Shown: positions 1-7,820 of the stretch, piece by piece
Layout: the number at the start of each line of letters is the position of its first letter
How positions within the stretch are numbered: position 1 is the stretch's first letter
From: Methylobacterium sp. CB376
Lineage (GTDB): Bacteria; Pseudomonadota; Alphaproteobacteria; Rhizobiales; Beijerinckiaceae
DNA length: 64,000 bases
Reading direction: 5' to 3'
NCBI RefSeq assembly: GCF_029714205.1
Contig: NZ_CP121648.1
Location: 3,977,001 to 4,041,000, forward strand
Notes under the pieces: model-generated
Told to the model about the DNA's origin: nothing
The model's database searches: none
Seen by the model: the letters and a program-made list of their open reading frames with translations, nothing else
Translations under genes and position numbers: made by a program

Positions 1-293
1 TCGCGCTCAAGGCGAAGATGCCCTGGCTCGACATCAACCAGGAGCGGCATGTCGCGTATGCGGGCTACGACGGCATGGTGGAGCTCGTCCGGCGCATCGA
101 CCTCGCTCTCTCGAACCCGATCTGGGCCGACCTGCGCGATCCCGCGCCCTGGGACGCCGAGGGGCGGCTGACCGCGGCCGGGGCGGCCCCGCGCGCGGAG
201 CCCGGCCGGGATCCCGCCGCGGATCCCACCTTCCTGGCCCATCACCGCAGGAAGTTCGCCGGTGCGGGCGCCGACGACATGGCCGAGTGCTGA
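1..293 (+). CDS. nifE: NifE, nitrogenase FeMo-cofactor scaffold subunit (C-terminal fragment)
   Basis: This is the last ~96 codons of a gene that begins before the window; the reading frame is open from base 3 and stops at TGA 291-293. NifE pairs with NifN in the cytoplasmic scaffold on which the FeMo-cofactor precursor matures. The visible segment contains PWLDINQERHVAYAGYDG and MVELVRRIDLALSNPIW, which match the usual C-terminal end of NifE and related NifD-like proteins. The tail after that (about 50 residues rich in Ala, Pro and Arg) looks lineage specific. A ribosome site (GAGGAGG) overlaps the stop and serves nifN ten bases downstream, so the two genes are co-transcribed. Upstream nifHDK are expected but lie outside the window. 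Confidence 0.9.
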   Translation, partial: ALKAKMPWLDINQERHVAYAGYDGMVELVRRIDLALSNPIWADLRDPAPWDAEGRLTAAGAAPRAEPGRDPAADPTFLAHHRRKFAGAGADDMAEC

Positions 294-303
294 GGAGGAC
301 GCC

Positions 304-1686
304 GTGAATCCGGTCACCCCGCTCGCCAAGGCGGTCGCCACCAACCCGCTGAAATCCTCCCAGCCCCTCGGCGCGGCCCTGGCCTTCCTGGGCATCGAGG
401 GCGCCATGCCGCTCTTCCACGGCTCGCAGGGCTGCACCTCCTTCGCGCTCGTCCTGCTGGTGCGGCACTTCAAGGAGACGGTCCCGCTCCAGACCACCGC
501 GATGGACGAGGTCGCCACGGTGCTCGGCGGCGCCGACCACCTGGAGGAGGCGATCCTCACCCTCAAGACCCGCACCGGGCCGAGCCTGATCGGCATCTGC
601 ACCACGGCGCTGGTCGAGACGCGCGGCGAGGATTTCTCCGGCGACCTCGCCCTGATCCGCGGGCGCCACGCCGAGACCCTCGGCGAGACCGAGCTGGTCC
701 TCGCCCAGACGCCGGACTTCGCCGGCGCCATGGAGGAGGGCTGGGCCAAGGCGGTCTGCGCCACCATCGCGCAGGTCGTGCCGGAGGCCGAAAGCCGCGT
801 CGCCGCCCTCAACCGGATCAACATCCTGCCGGGCCAGCACCACACGGTGGCGGATGTCGAGTTCCTGCGCGAGAGCGCGCTCGCCTTCGGGCTCGAACCG
901 GTGATCCTGCCCGACATCGCCGGCTCCCTCGACGGCACGGTGCCGGCGCGCTGGATCCCGACGAGCTACGGCGGCACGCCGGTCGCGGCGATCCGCGGCA
1001 TGGGCCGGGCCCTGCACACGATCGCGCTCGCCGAGCACGTGCGCGGGGCGGCCGCCCTGCTCGAGGCCCGCACCGGCGTGCCCTTCACGGTCCTCGACAC
1101 GCTGACCGGCCTCAAGGCGGCGGACCGCTACGTCGCGCTCCTCGCCTCCCTCTCGGGCAAGCCGGTCCCGGCCGCCCTGCGGCGGCGGCGCAGCCAGCTC
1201 GAGGACGCGCTCCTCGACGGGCATTTCCACATCGGCGGCCTGCGGGTGGCGATCGCGGCCGAGCCGGACCTGCTCTACGGGCTCGCCAGCTTCTTCGCCG
1301 GGCTCGGCGCCACCGTCGCGCTCGCCGTGACCACCACGGGCGACAGTCCGATCCTCGCCCGGGTCCCGGCCGAGACGGTGGTGGTCGGCGATCTCGGCGA
1401 TCTCGAGGCCCGGGCGTCGGGCTGCGACCTCCTCGTCACCCACAGCCATGGGCGCCAGGCCTCCGAGCGCCTCGGCATCCCGCTGATGCGGGTGGGCTTC
1501 CCGATCTTCGACCGGCTCGGCTCCCCGCACCGGCTCTCGATCGGCCACGAGGGCACCCGCGACCTGATCTTCGAGGTGGCGAACCTGGTCCAGGCCAACC
1601 GCCGCGAGCCCACCCCCCAATCCCTCAATCCGTTCCGTGACCGGGGAGAATCCCATGACGGCCTTGCGCAGATTGCGGCTCGTTGA
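304..1686 (+). CDS. nifN: NifN, nitrogenase FeMo-cofactor scaffold subunit
   Basis: NifN is the NifK-like partner of NifE in the scaffold that receives NifB-cofactor and completes FeMo-co before transfer to NifDK. The product is 460 residues, normal for the family. The N-terminal segment NPLKSSQPLGAALAFLGIEG and the cluster-ligand region GSQGCTSFALV with Cys44 are typical of NifN. I chose the GTG start at 304 because GAGGAGG sits 5-8 bases upstream; an ATG at 262 in the same frame would lie inside nifE and has no ribosome site. The 3' end overlaps the start of nifX by 32 bases, which implies translational coupling within the nifENX operon. Confidence 0.95.
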   Translation: MNPVTPLAKAVATNPLKSSQPLGAALAFLGIEGAMPLFHGSQGCTSFALVLLVRHFKETVPLQTTAMDEVATVLGGADHLEEAILTLKTRTGPSLIGICTTALVETRGEDFSGDLALIRGRHAETLGETELVLAQTPDFAGAMEEGWAKAVCATIAQVVPEAESRVAALNRINILPGQHHTVADVEFLRESALAFGLEPVILPDIAGSLDGTVPARWIPTSYGGTPVAAIRGMGRALHTIALAEHVRGAAALLEARTGVPFTVLDTLTGLKAADRYVALLASLSGKPVPAALRRRRSQLEDALLDGHFHIGGLRVAIAAEPDLLYGLASFFAGLGATVALAVTTTGDSPILARVPAETVVVGDLGDLEARASGCDLLVTHSHGRQASERLGIPLMRVGFPIFDRLGSPHRLSIGHEGTRDLIFEVANLVQANRREPTPQSLNPFRDRGESHDGLAQIAAR

Positions 1687-2149
1687 GAGCGAGGAGCCGG
1701 CGGAGCAGGCCGCCGGCCCAGCCTTGCGCGTCGCCATCGCCACCCAGGACCTGAAGAGCCTCAACGCCCATTTCGGCTCGGCGCGGCGCTTCGCGCTCTA
1801 CGACGTGACCGTGCGGGGCTGGAGCTTCGTCGAGGCGGTCACCTTCGAGGAGGTCTCCGACGAGGGCGGCCGGCACCGGACCGACGGCGACGACCGCATC
1901 ACCCCGAAGGTCGAGGCCCTGCGCGGCTGCCACCTGCTGTTCTGCCTCGCGATCGGCGGCCCCTCCGCCGCCAAGGTCGTCACGGCGAAGATCCACCCGA
2001 TCAAGATCGCGCAGGCGCAGCCGATCGAGGCCGTGCTGGAGCGCACCCGCGCCATGCTGGCGGGCGCGCCCCCGCCCTGGCTGCGCAAGGTGCTGGCCGC
2101 GTCCGGCGCGACCGCCCCCGAACCCTCCTTCGCCGACGACGAGGACTGA
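1655..2149 (+). CDS. nifX: NifX, FeMo-cofactor precursor carrier
   Basis: NifX is a small cytoplasmic carrier that binds NifB-co and the VK-cluster and exchanges them with NifEN. The product is 164 residues and has the dinitrogenase-iron-molybdenum-cofactor-binding fold: LRVAIATQDLKSLNAHFGSARRF near residue 30 and the conserved LLFCLAIGGPSAAKVV segment near residue 95. The ATG at 1655 follows GGGGAGAA and lies inside the end of nifN; a GTG at 1637 would add six residues and has a poorer site. After the stop there are about 33 bases and then a 68-bp repeat in two tandem copies before the next nif gene. Confidence 0.93.
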   Translation: MTALRRLRLVESEEPAEQAAGPALRVAIATQDLKSLNAHFGSARRFALYDVTVRGWSFVEAVTFEEVSDEGGRHRTDGDDRITPKVEALRGCHLLFCLAIGGPSAAKVVTAKIHPIKIAQAQPIEAVLERTRAMLAGAPPPWLRKVLAASGATAPEPSFADDED

Positions 2150-2182
2150 TCCGCCGGTCGGACGATCACGTCCGGACAGCAT

Positions 2183-2318
2183 CTGACAAGCCCGCGCGGC
2201 GCCTGAACGAAGCCGAAATCCGCTTGGCGAAGCAATCCGTCGGATTTCGTCTGACAAGCCCGCGCGGCGCGTGAGCGAAGCCGAAATCCGCATGGCGAAG
2301 CAATCCGTCGGATTTCGG
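2183..2318 (+). repeat. Two tandem 68-bp copies of a dispersed palindromic repeat (family A, locus 1)
   Basis: Copy one is 2183-2250 and copy two 2251-2318; they differ at only a few positions. Each carries the conserved core CCCGCGCGGCGC followed by a stem-loop with arms GAAATCCG and CGGATTTC. The array lies between nifX and the DUF269 gene, inside the nif operon. Relatives of this element occur at six other places in the window (about 10104, 12378, 21066, 31318, 37094 and 62776). Confidence 0.85.
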
Positions 2319-2365
2319 TTGATCCGATCGCCGATGGCGACCGCACGACCCCGGAGAGACCGACC

Positions 2366-2842
2366 ATGTCCGAGACCGCCACCCTGGAGCGCGCCCCCGA
2401 GGAGGCCGCCCTCGCCACCCCCTTCCTCACCGCCCTGGTGCGGCTGCTGCGCGCCCAGGACAGCTACGGCGCCTGGGAGAAGAAGCCGGACGCCCAGCTC
2501 CTGCGGGACTTCATCGTCTCGAAGGAGCAGCGCCGCCAGATCCCGATCATGGGCGATCCCGACCCGGACGTGCTGTGGCGGGTCGAGCTGTTCTACACGG
2601 CGGTGGGCCTCGCCGTGGAGGCGCGCGCCGGGCTGATCGCCAGCCCGATGATGAAGATGAGCCACGAGGGTTTCGGCCGCGTGCTGCTCACGGCGGGCCG
2701 GCTCATCGTCCTCAACAAGTACCTGCGCGACGTGCACCGCTTCGGCTTCGAGAGCCTCGCCAAGCTCGCCGAGGCCGGCGGCAGGGCGATCGACGAGGCG
2801 GCCGCCATGATCGCGGCCCATCCCGACGTCGCCCGCATCTGA
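2366..2842 (+). CDS. NifX-associated nitrogen fixation protein (DUF269 family)
   Basis: The 158-residue product belongs to the DUF269 family that nearly always follows nifX in diazotrophs; its molecular role is not established. Recognisable features are the N-terminal [23 protein letters not shown] region, [23 protein letters not shown] and the C-terminal [20 protein letters not shown] segment. The start ATG at 2366 follows CCGGAGAGACC. The gene is separated from the DUF683 gene by only 11 bases. Placement in the operon points to FeMo-co assembly or to stability of its intermediates; this is inference from context. Confidence 0.92.
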   Translation: MSETATLERAPEEAALATPFLTALVRLLRAQDSYGAWEKKPDAQLLRDFIVSKEQRRQIPIMGDPDPDVLWRVELFYTAVGLAVEARAGLIASPMMKMSHEGFGRVLLTAGRLIVLNKYLRDVHRFGFESLAKLAEAGGRAIDEAAAMIAAHPDVARI

Positions 2843-2853
2843 CGGAGGCCGGC

Positions 2854-3051
2854 ATGTCCGACATCGAGACCCTCAAGGCCGAGATCAAGAAGCTGTCGTC
2901 CCGGTCCGTCACCGCCAAGATGAACCTGCACGACCTCTCGGAGGACCTGCCCACCAACTGGCAGTCGATCCTGCGCGTGGCGCAGGAGACCTACGACGCG
3001 TTCCAGGCCCTCGACGCGGCGCGCCGCGCCCTCAAGGCCGCCGAGGCCTGA
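2854..3051 (+). CDS. Small nif-associated helical protein (DUF683 / CCE_0567 family)
   Basis: This encodes 65 residues, predicted as two helices forming a coiled-coil hairpin: MSDIETLKAEIKKLSSRS, then KMNLHDLSEDLPTNW, then a second helix rich in Ala and Arg. The LHDLSEDLP..W signature is typical of the DUF683 family, whose cyanobacterial member CCE_0567 has been structurally studied and whose genes sit beside the DUF269 gene in nif clusters. The ATG at 2854 has GACGGAGG six bases upstream. No enzymatic motif is visible; a structural or metal-handling accessory role in nitrogenase assembly is inferred from synteny only. Confidence 0.9.
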   Translation: MSDIETLKAEIKKLSSRSVTAKMNLHDLSEDLPTNWQSILRVAQETYDAFQALDAARRALKAAEA

Positions 3052-3103
3052 TCCCCGGGGCGGCCGCGGGCCGCCCTCCCCCCGGTTGAGAAGGAGCCCC
3101 GCC

Positions 3104-3418
3104 ATGGCCTTCACGACGCGCGACGGCCGCGCCTGGATGCCGGATTACCTGGTCGCCATCGACGCCAAGACCTGCATCGGCTGCGGCCGCTGCTACAAGG
3201 TGTGCTCGCGCGACGTGATGCACCTGTTCGGCGTCGGGGCGGAGAACGCGCTCCTCGGCCGGGTCGGCGACGAGGACGACGACGAGTTCGACGGGAAACT
3301 GGTGCGCAAGGTCATGGTGGTGGACGAGGCGGGCGCCTGCATCGGCTGCGGCGCCTGCGCCCGGGTCTGCCCCAAGGCCTGCCAGACCCACGTTCCGGCC
3401 GACCGGATCGCGGCCTGA
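3104..3418 (+). CDS. fdxB: Nif-specific ferredoxin III (two 4Fe-4S clusters)
   Basis: The 104-residue protein carries two complete cysteine sets: Cys24, 27, 30, 34 (CIGCGRCYKVC) and Cys79, 82, 85, 89 followed by Pro (CIGCGACARVCP). This spacing with a long acidic loop (DEDDDEFDG) between clusters is the pattern of the nif-specific ferredoxin III family. It is expected to pass low-potential electrons to nitrogenase or to a cofactor-assembly step such as NifB chemistry. The start at 3104 is preceded by AAGGAGCC. The stop is three bases before nifQ, so both are in one transcript. Confidence 0.92.
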   Translation: MAFTTRDGRAWMPDYLVAIDAKTCIGCGRCYKVCSRDVMHLFGVGAENALLGRVGDEDDDEFDGKLVRKVMVVDEAGACIGCGACARVCPKACQTHVPADRIAA

Positions 3419-3421
3419 GCC

Positions 3422-4075
3422 ATGGCCGCGCCCGGATACGCCGCCCTGATGGCGGGCCAGGAGGCGGCCCGCCCGTCCGCCGACCCGTTCGACGCGCATC
3501 TCTTCGCCTGCGCGCTCGCGCTCTGCGCCGCGGAGGCGGCGCATCGGGGCGAGAGCCTCGCCGCCCGGCTCGGCCTCGGGCCGGAGGATCTCGCCGCCCT
3601 GGAGGCCCGGTTCTTCGCACCCGGCGCCCTGGCGCCCGGCACCCTGGCGCCCGGCACCCTGGCGCGCAGCGGGACCGCACGGCCCGATCCGGGCGAGGAG
3701 GAGGCGATGGTCCGCGACCTCCTCCTCGCGCACCGCGCCGGGCGCGGCCCGGAGGAGGCGTGGCTCGCCGCGATCGTGGCCCGCCGGGCGATGGAGCCCG
3801 ATCACCTCTGGCAGGATCTCGGCCTGCAGGCCCGCTCAGAATTGTCGCGCCTGATGGCGCGGCACTTCCCGGCGCTCGCGGCGGGGAACGACCGCAACAT
3901 GAAGTGGAAGAAGTACCTCTACCGCCGCCTGTGCGAGGCGGAGGGCTTCGTCCTCTGCACGGCGCCGAGCTGCGGCGTCTGCGCGGATTTCGGATCCTGC
4001 TTCGGCGACGAGAGCGGGGAGAGCCGGATGGCGCAGCGGCGCCGGGCGGCCGACCATGCCCTTGCCGCGCCGTGA
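3422..4075 (+). CDS. nifQ: NifQ, molybdenum donor for FeMo-cofactor synthesis
   Basis: NifQ carries a Mo-Fe-S cluster and provides molybdenum to NifEN. The 217-residue product keeps the diagnostic segment MKWKKYLYRRLCEAEGF followed by Cys179-x4-Cys184-x2-Cys187-x5-Cys193, the cluster-binding motif. The start ATG at 3422 is two bases after the fdxB stop. An unusual Pro-Ala-Leu rich stretch near residues 66-80 is encoded by three tandem 15-bp units (3617-3661) that interrupt the otherwise normal N-terminal domain; they keep the frame. Together with the molbindin gene at 42053 this suggests dedicated Mo handling for nitrogenase. Confidence 0.95.
   Translation: MAAPGYAALMAGQEAARPSADPFDAHLFACALALCAAEAAHRGESLAARLGLGPEDLAALEARFFAPGALAPGTLAPGTLARSGTARPDPGEEEAMVRDLLLAHRAGRGPEEAWLAAIVARRAMEPDHLWQDLGLQARSELSRLMARHFPALAAGNDRNMKWKKYLYRRLCEAEGFVLCTAPSCGVCADFGSCFGDESGESRMAQRRRAADHALAAP
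3617..3661 (+). repeat. 15-bp tandem repeat inside nifQ (3 copies)
   Basis: Units 3617-3631, 3632-3646 and 3647-3661; the last two are identical (GCGCCCGGCACCCTG). Each encodes APGTL or a close variant. Unit length is a multiple of three, so copy-number change would not break nifQ. Confidence 0.85.
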
Positions 4076-4221
4076 GCGGGCCGCCCCCTTGCGCTGCCTC
4101 AAGGCGCGGCGCGGCGGGCGGGGCGATCCTGGCTCTGCCGGCGGCCTGCCTCCGGTCGCGCCCGGGCGGCCCCGCCCCGCGGCCGCGCGAATGAACCCCG
4201 TCCTCTCGGAGCCGAGCCCCG

Positions 4222-4506
4222 ATGATCGTCTGCTCCTGCAACGTCCTGTCGGATACGGCGGTGCGGGCCTGCGCGGCCGACAGCGCCCTCACGCCCGCCG
4301 GCGTCTTCCGCGCCCTCGGCTGCCGCATCCGCTGCGGGCGCTGCGCGAAGACGATCCGGGCCATCCTGACGAACCGGGAGGTCGGTCCGGGCGCCCTCCC
4401 CTCCTGCGACGGGCGCTGCTGCGCCGCCCGCGACACGGCGGCCTGGATCAACCAGGGAAGCCTCGCGGCGATGGCCGCCGCGACGGCGCAGGCCCCGCCG
4501 CGCTGA
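4222..4506 (+). CDS. Bfd-like (2Fe-2S) ferredoxin
   Basis: The 94-residue protein begins MIVCSCNVLSD and has a second pair in RIRCGRCAKTIRAIL, i.e. Cys4-x-Cys6 and Cys38-x2-Cys41, the bacterioferritin-associated ferredoxin (Fer2_BFD) pattern. Bfd releases electrons to bacterioferritin to mobilise iron; the same fold forms the central domain of NifU. Four further Cys residues follow in a short C-terminal extension (SCDGRCC), which is not part of the core family. It lies 146 bases after nifQ at the end of the nif cluster, so a link to iron supply for nitrogenase is likely but inferred. Confidence 0.8.
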   Translation: MIVCSCNVLSDTAVRACAADSALTPAGVFRALGCRIRCGRCAKTIRAILTNREVGPGALPSCDGRCCAARDTAAWINQGSLAAMAAATAQAPPR

Positions 4507-4587
4507 ACGCCGCCCGCCGCCCGGCGGCGGTCCCTTCGGCGCGGCGGGGAAGATCTCGGGCCGCGCGTCCTTCTCTCGGGAGAGCCC

Positions 4588-5385
4588 ATGAGCACCTCGA
4601 CGCCGTGTTCCTCTGCCGGCGCGGAGCGCGGCGCGCGCGCCGCGGAGCGGGGCGCCGGCCGCACGCTCCTCCTCACCGGGGCGAGCCGCGGCATCGGCCA
4701 CGCCACCGTCAAGATCTTCGCCGAGGCGGGCTGGCGCGTGATCACCTGCGCGCGCCGGCCCTTCGACCCGAATTGCCCCTGGGAATCGGGCCGGATCGAC
4801 CATGTCCCGGTCGATCTCGCCGATCCGGCGGCCACCGGCCGCGCGGTCGCGCGCGTGAAGGAGCTGATTGGCGACGGGCCCCTCCACGCGCTCGTGAACA
4901 ATGCCGGCATCTCGCCCAAGACCCCGGCCGGCGGGCGGCTGTCCTCGGTCGACACGCCGCTGCAGACCTGGATGGACGTCTTCCACGTCAACTTCCTGGC
5001 GCCGGTGATCCTGGCGCGCGGGCTGCTCGACAACCTGGTGGCGGCGGGCGGCTCGATCGTGAACCTGACCTCGATCGCGGGGACGCGGGTGCATCCCTTC
5101 GCGGGCGCGGCCTACGCGACCTCGAAGGCCGCCCTGTCCTGCCTGACCCGCGAGATGGCCTTCGACTTCGCGCCCTACGGCGTGCGGGTGAACGCCATCG
5201 CGCCCGGGGAGATCCGCACCGAGATCCTCTCGGCCGAGACCGAGGCGCATCTCGCGCCGACCATCCCGATGCGCCGCATCGGCACGCCCGCCGAGGTGGC
5301 CTCGGTGATCTACTTCCTGTGCTCGCAGCACGCGAGCTACGTCACCGGCGAGGAGGTGCAGATCAACGGCGGCCAGCACGTGTAG
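4588..5385 (+). CDS. Short-chain dehydrogenase/reductase (SDR)
   Basis: The 265-residue protein is a classical SDR. It shows the cofactor motif TGASRGIG near residue 31, NNAG near residue 105, and the catalytic Ser-Tyr-Lys set in NLTSIAG...YATSKAAL, plus the C-terminal GEEVQINGG. A 25-residue Ala/Gly/Arg-rich leader precedes the Rossmann fold. The start ATG at 4588 follows CGGGAGAGCC. It is 81 bases downstream of the Bfd-like gene and may be read through from the nif operon. Substrate cannot be told from sequence. From here onward the DNA leaves the nif cluster and becomes less GC-rich and gene-poor. Confidence 0.88.
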   Translation: MSTSTPCSSAGAERGARAAERGAGRTLLLTGASRGIGHATVKIFAEAGWRVITCARRPFDPNCPWESGRIDHVPVDLADPAATGRAVARVKELIGDGPLHALVNNAGISPKTPAGGRLSSVDTPLQTWMDVFHVNFLAPVILARGLLDNLVAAGGSIVNLTSIAGTRVHPFAGAAYATSKAALSCLTREMAFDFAPYGVRVNAIAPGEIRTEILSAETEAHLAPTIPMRRIGTPAEVASVIYFLCSQHASYVTGEEVQINGGQHV

Positions 5386-5480
5386 GATCTCAACTCGTTC
5401 GGCTTGAGCGTGTGGAGGGCGGCCGAGGGTGGAAAGCGGCCGTCGGGCCGCCAGTTCGGCGAGAGCGGCCACTGCGTTTG

Positions 5481-5828
5481 TCAAGTTTGCGAACCGGGGA
5501 TCGTCGGACTATGAACCGGTGACAAAGGCCGCGCCTTGGTCCTCGCCTCCTCGGGAGTGACCAACCGAGCAATCGCTTCTTGGAGCGACCATGCAATCAC
5601 CAGTGCCGTTCGCTCGTGGCCGCTTTCCAGCAACACCCGAGCCTCCGCGATGCCGGACGCCAGCTCACTTGCCGTTGGAGCGGATAAATCCGGCCTAACT
5701 TCGACGGGTGGCGATACGTAGAAAACTCGGAACTCCCAGCCTTTCTGGGCTTCGACCAAGTTCGCAATTTTGGCCAGGCTCTGTCTTTGCGATTCGTGCC
5801 GGCGCGCCTCTGATGTACACCCGCCGCG
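5481..5828 (-). pseudogene. C-terminal remnant of a hypothetical protein (restriction-endonuclease-like AHJR type, tentative)
   Basis: On the minus strand a frame without a plausible start encodes CTSEARRHESQRQSLAKIAN, then LVEAQKGWEFRVFYVSPP, then a helical region GHERTALVIAWSLQEAIARL. The pattern (a helix, 'GW.F.VVYV.PP', then a helical 'leasGH..aAl..AW' region) reminds me of a family of REase-like hypothetical proteins found in rhizobia, recalled from memory and not verified. The N-terminal half is missing: the frame is interrupted at about 5828, where a different frame carrying a P-loop starts. This looks like debris left by deletion between two genes. Confidence 0.45.
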
Positions 5829-6050
5829 ATCTCGGCGACGCGAGCCTTGGCAACGGCTTCGTCGCGCTTGCGTCCCTCAGGATGCCAGTGAACGAGATCG
5901 AGGTCGTAGACCGGCAGACGCCGAGTCTTCCCCAAGCGCTCGGCCAGCGTACTCTTGCCCGAGCCGCTGTTGCCGATGACGACCGCAACGTGCGGAAGGA
6001 GGATGAACCATTCCTCACCCTCGCACGGCCACGCTCCGCTTTCCGCCGAG
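5815..6050 (-). pseudogene. N-terminal remnant of a small P-loop NTPase/kinase
   Basis: The minus strand carries an open segment with a perfect Walker A motif, [19 protein letters not shown], followed by RRLPVYDLDLVHWHPEG and KRDEAVAKARVAEIAAG. This resembles the N-terminal third of adenylate-kinase-like or 'topology modulation' P-loop proteins. There is no convincing start codon with a ribosome site and the frame breaks after about 75 residues, where sequence from another protein fragment continues in a different frame. Upstream it runs into a MITE-like repeat at 6063. I read it as a truncated gene; a functional product is unlikely. Confidence 0.55.
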
Positions 6051-6062
6051 GCTGTGCCACCG

Positions 6063-6177
6063 AGGCTGTGTGAAAATGCAGAGGCTGTAGAAGGATCTCC
6101 CCTCGCACACCCTGATGGCAGCAGCGCAGAAGATTGTTCTACAATTTCGGGGCGCGCCCAAGTTTTTCACACAGCCT
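6063..6177. mobile_element. MITE-like element with 14-bp perfect terminal inverted repeats
   Basis: AGGCTGTGTGAAAA at 6063-6076 and its exact reverse complement TTTTCACACAGCCT at 6164-6177 bound a 115-bp segment with no coding capacity. Perfect termini of this kind resemble those of transposons, so this is probably a non-autonomous element or the fused ends of a deleted insertion sequence. It lies between gene debris (5481-6050) and the AT-rich leader of dctA. The interval 6178-6382 holds no gene; I found no clear sigma-54 or sigma-70 promoter in it. Confidence 0.6.
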
Positions 6178-6382
6178 GCACCCTCAGCAGCCATCCGCAC
6201 GGTCAAGCTGATTGGGTTTTGACCCTAAGCCGTCCAGAACGTCCTACTTCTCCCATAAGTCGAAAAACGAATAAGAGTCCATCGTTTTTATTCTCTTGCC
6301 AATCTTAGATTGTGGGGCACCATATCCCTCAAATTCTAATAGGAGCGACCCAAGGCCGACGAGTATTACTTGGGGGAAAACA

Positions 6383-7747
6383 ATGACGGCGGCAATATCC
6401 GAGACGGACCATCAAACCGTCAAATGGTACTCTCATCTCTACGTTCAGGTGCTGGGCGCGATTACAGTAGGTGTTGTGCTCGGGCACTTCTACCCGCAGA
6501 TCGGCGAGCAGATGAAGCCGCTAGGGGATGCGTTTATCAAAGCAATTAAGATGATCATAGCGCCGATCATCTTCTTCGCCGTCGTGCACGGCATCGCCAG
6601 CATGGGGGACATGAAGAAGGTCGGGCGCGTTGGCCTCAAGGCCCTGATCTATTTCGAGGTCGTGACGACGCTTGCGCTGATCATCGGCCTTGTCGTGGTC
6701 AATCTCTGGAAGCCGGGCGTCGGCATCAACCTCGACCTCTCGACCGTCGACGCGAAGTCGATTGCGAGTTTCACCGCCGAGGCCAAGGACCAGTCGACCG
6801 TCCATTTCCTGATGGAGATTATCCCCTCGACCGTCGTGGGTGCCTTCGCCAAAGGCGAGATCCTGCAGGTCCTGTTCTTTGCGATCCTGTTCGCCTTTGG
6901 CCTGCAGGCGCTCGGAGAGCGCGGCGGGGGCGTGCTCCGGCTCATCGACACCGTCGGCCACGTCTTCTTCAAGATCGTCGGCTACATCATGAAGGCTGCC
7001 CCAATCGGCGCCTTCGGGGCCATGGCCTTCACGATCGGCAAGTACGGTATCTCGACGCTGCTCTCGCTCGGCAACTTCATGCTGTCGTTCTACACGACGT
7101 GCCTTCTCTTCATCTTCGTGGTCCTCGGCTCAATCGCGGCGCTACACGGCTTTTCGATCCTGAAGTTCATCCGCTACATCAAGGAGGAGCTGCTGATCGT
7201 TCTGGGCACGTCGTCCTCCGAGTCGGTCCTGCCCCGGATGATCGCCAAGATGGAGAATCTCGGCGCCGACAAGTCGGTCGTCGGGCTCGTCGTGCCGACC
7301 GGCTACTCGTTCAACCTGGATGGTACATGCATCTACCTGACGATGGCGGTGATCTTCCTCGCCCAGGCGACGAACATCGATCTGACCGTCTGGCAGGAGC
7401 TAGGCATCATCGGCGTCCTGCTGCTCACCTCGAAGGGGGCGGCGGGCGTGACGGGGTCGGGCTTCATCGTGCTCGCCGCGACACTCGCCTCGGTCGGTAC
7501 GATTCCGGTCGCTTCGATCGCGCTAATCCTCGGCGTCGACCGCTTCATGTCCGAGGCCAGGGCGCTCACGAACGTAATCGGCAACGGCCTTGCCACCATC
7601 GTGGTCGCCAAATGGGAGGGTGTGCTCGACGAGGAGGTGCTGCGTCGTCGCCTCAACGCGGAAACCGACGCCGAGGCGGACGAGCCCGAGGACGTGGCGA
7701 TCGCCGACGACGCCAAGTCAGGCCCCCCGCAGCCGATCACGGCCTGA
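6383..7747 (+). CDS. dctA: DctA, C4-dicarboxylate:cation symporter
   Basis: DctA imports succinate, fumarate and malate across the inner membrane. The 454-residue protein has about eight hydrophobic segments plus re-entrant loops, with the family signatures [19 protein letters not shown], the Ser-rich hairpin [27 protein letters not shown], and [17 protein letters not shown] near the C-terminus, followed by [19 protein letters not shown]. The start ATG at 6383 follows GGGGGAAAACA. The leader is AT-rich compared with flanking DNA, a sign of transfer. The gene is 73 bases upstream of a malic enzyme, so uptake and oxidation are probably co-expressed. In rhizobia DctA feeds bacteroids and is needed for symbiotic nitrogen fixation. 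Confidence 0.95.
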   Translation: MTAAISETDHQTVKWYSHLYVQVLGAITVGVVLGHFYPQIGEQMKPLGDAFIKAIKMIIAPIIFFAVVHGIASMGDMKKVGRVGLKALIYFEVVTTLALIIGLVVVNLWKPGVGINLDLSTVDAKSIASFTAEAKDQSTVHFLMEIIPSTVVGAFAKGEILQVLFFAILFAFGLQALGERGGGVLRLIDTVGHVFFKIVGYIMKAAPIGAFGAMAFTIGKYGISTLLSLGNFMLSFYTTCLLFIFVVLGSIAALHGFSILKFIRYIKEELLIVLGTSSSESVLPRMIAKMENLGADKSVVGLVVPTGYSFNLDGTCIYLTMAVIFLAQATNIDLTVWQELGIIGVLLLTSKGAAGVTGSGFIVLAATLASVGTIPVASIALILGVDRFMSEARALTNVIGNGLATIVVAKWEGVLDEEVLRRRLNAETDAEADEPEDVAIADDAKSGPPQPITA

Positions 7748-7820
7748 TGCGGGCGGCAGGCACGGTGTGGCTTCGAATGGCTATTCGAGGCGTCGTCTGA
7801 CAACGGAGGAGAAAATCTGA

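Noticed and set aside
34..1764. Long minus-strand open frame opposite nifN (576 codons)
   Set aside because: It is antisense to a clear nifN and has Arg/Gly/Glu-rich low-complexity translation typical of shadow frames in very GC-rich DNA. The same reasoning removes similar long frames opposite glgX (17302-21300), the hybrid kinase (22899-25790), the phosphoketolase (39357-42056) and the P1B ATPase (60123-63026).
6180..6382. Sigma-54 promoter for dctA
   Set aside because: I looked for TGGCAC-N5-TTGC on both strands because rhizobial dctA is usually DctD-dependent; no adequate match was found.
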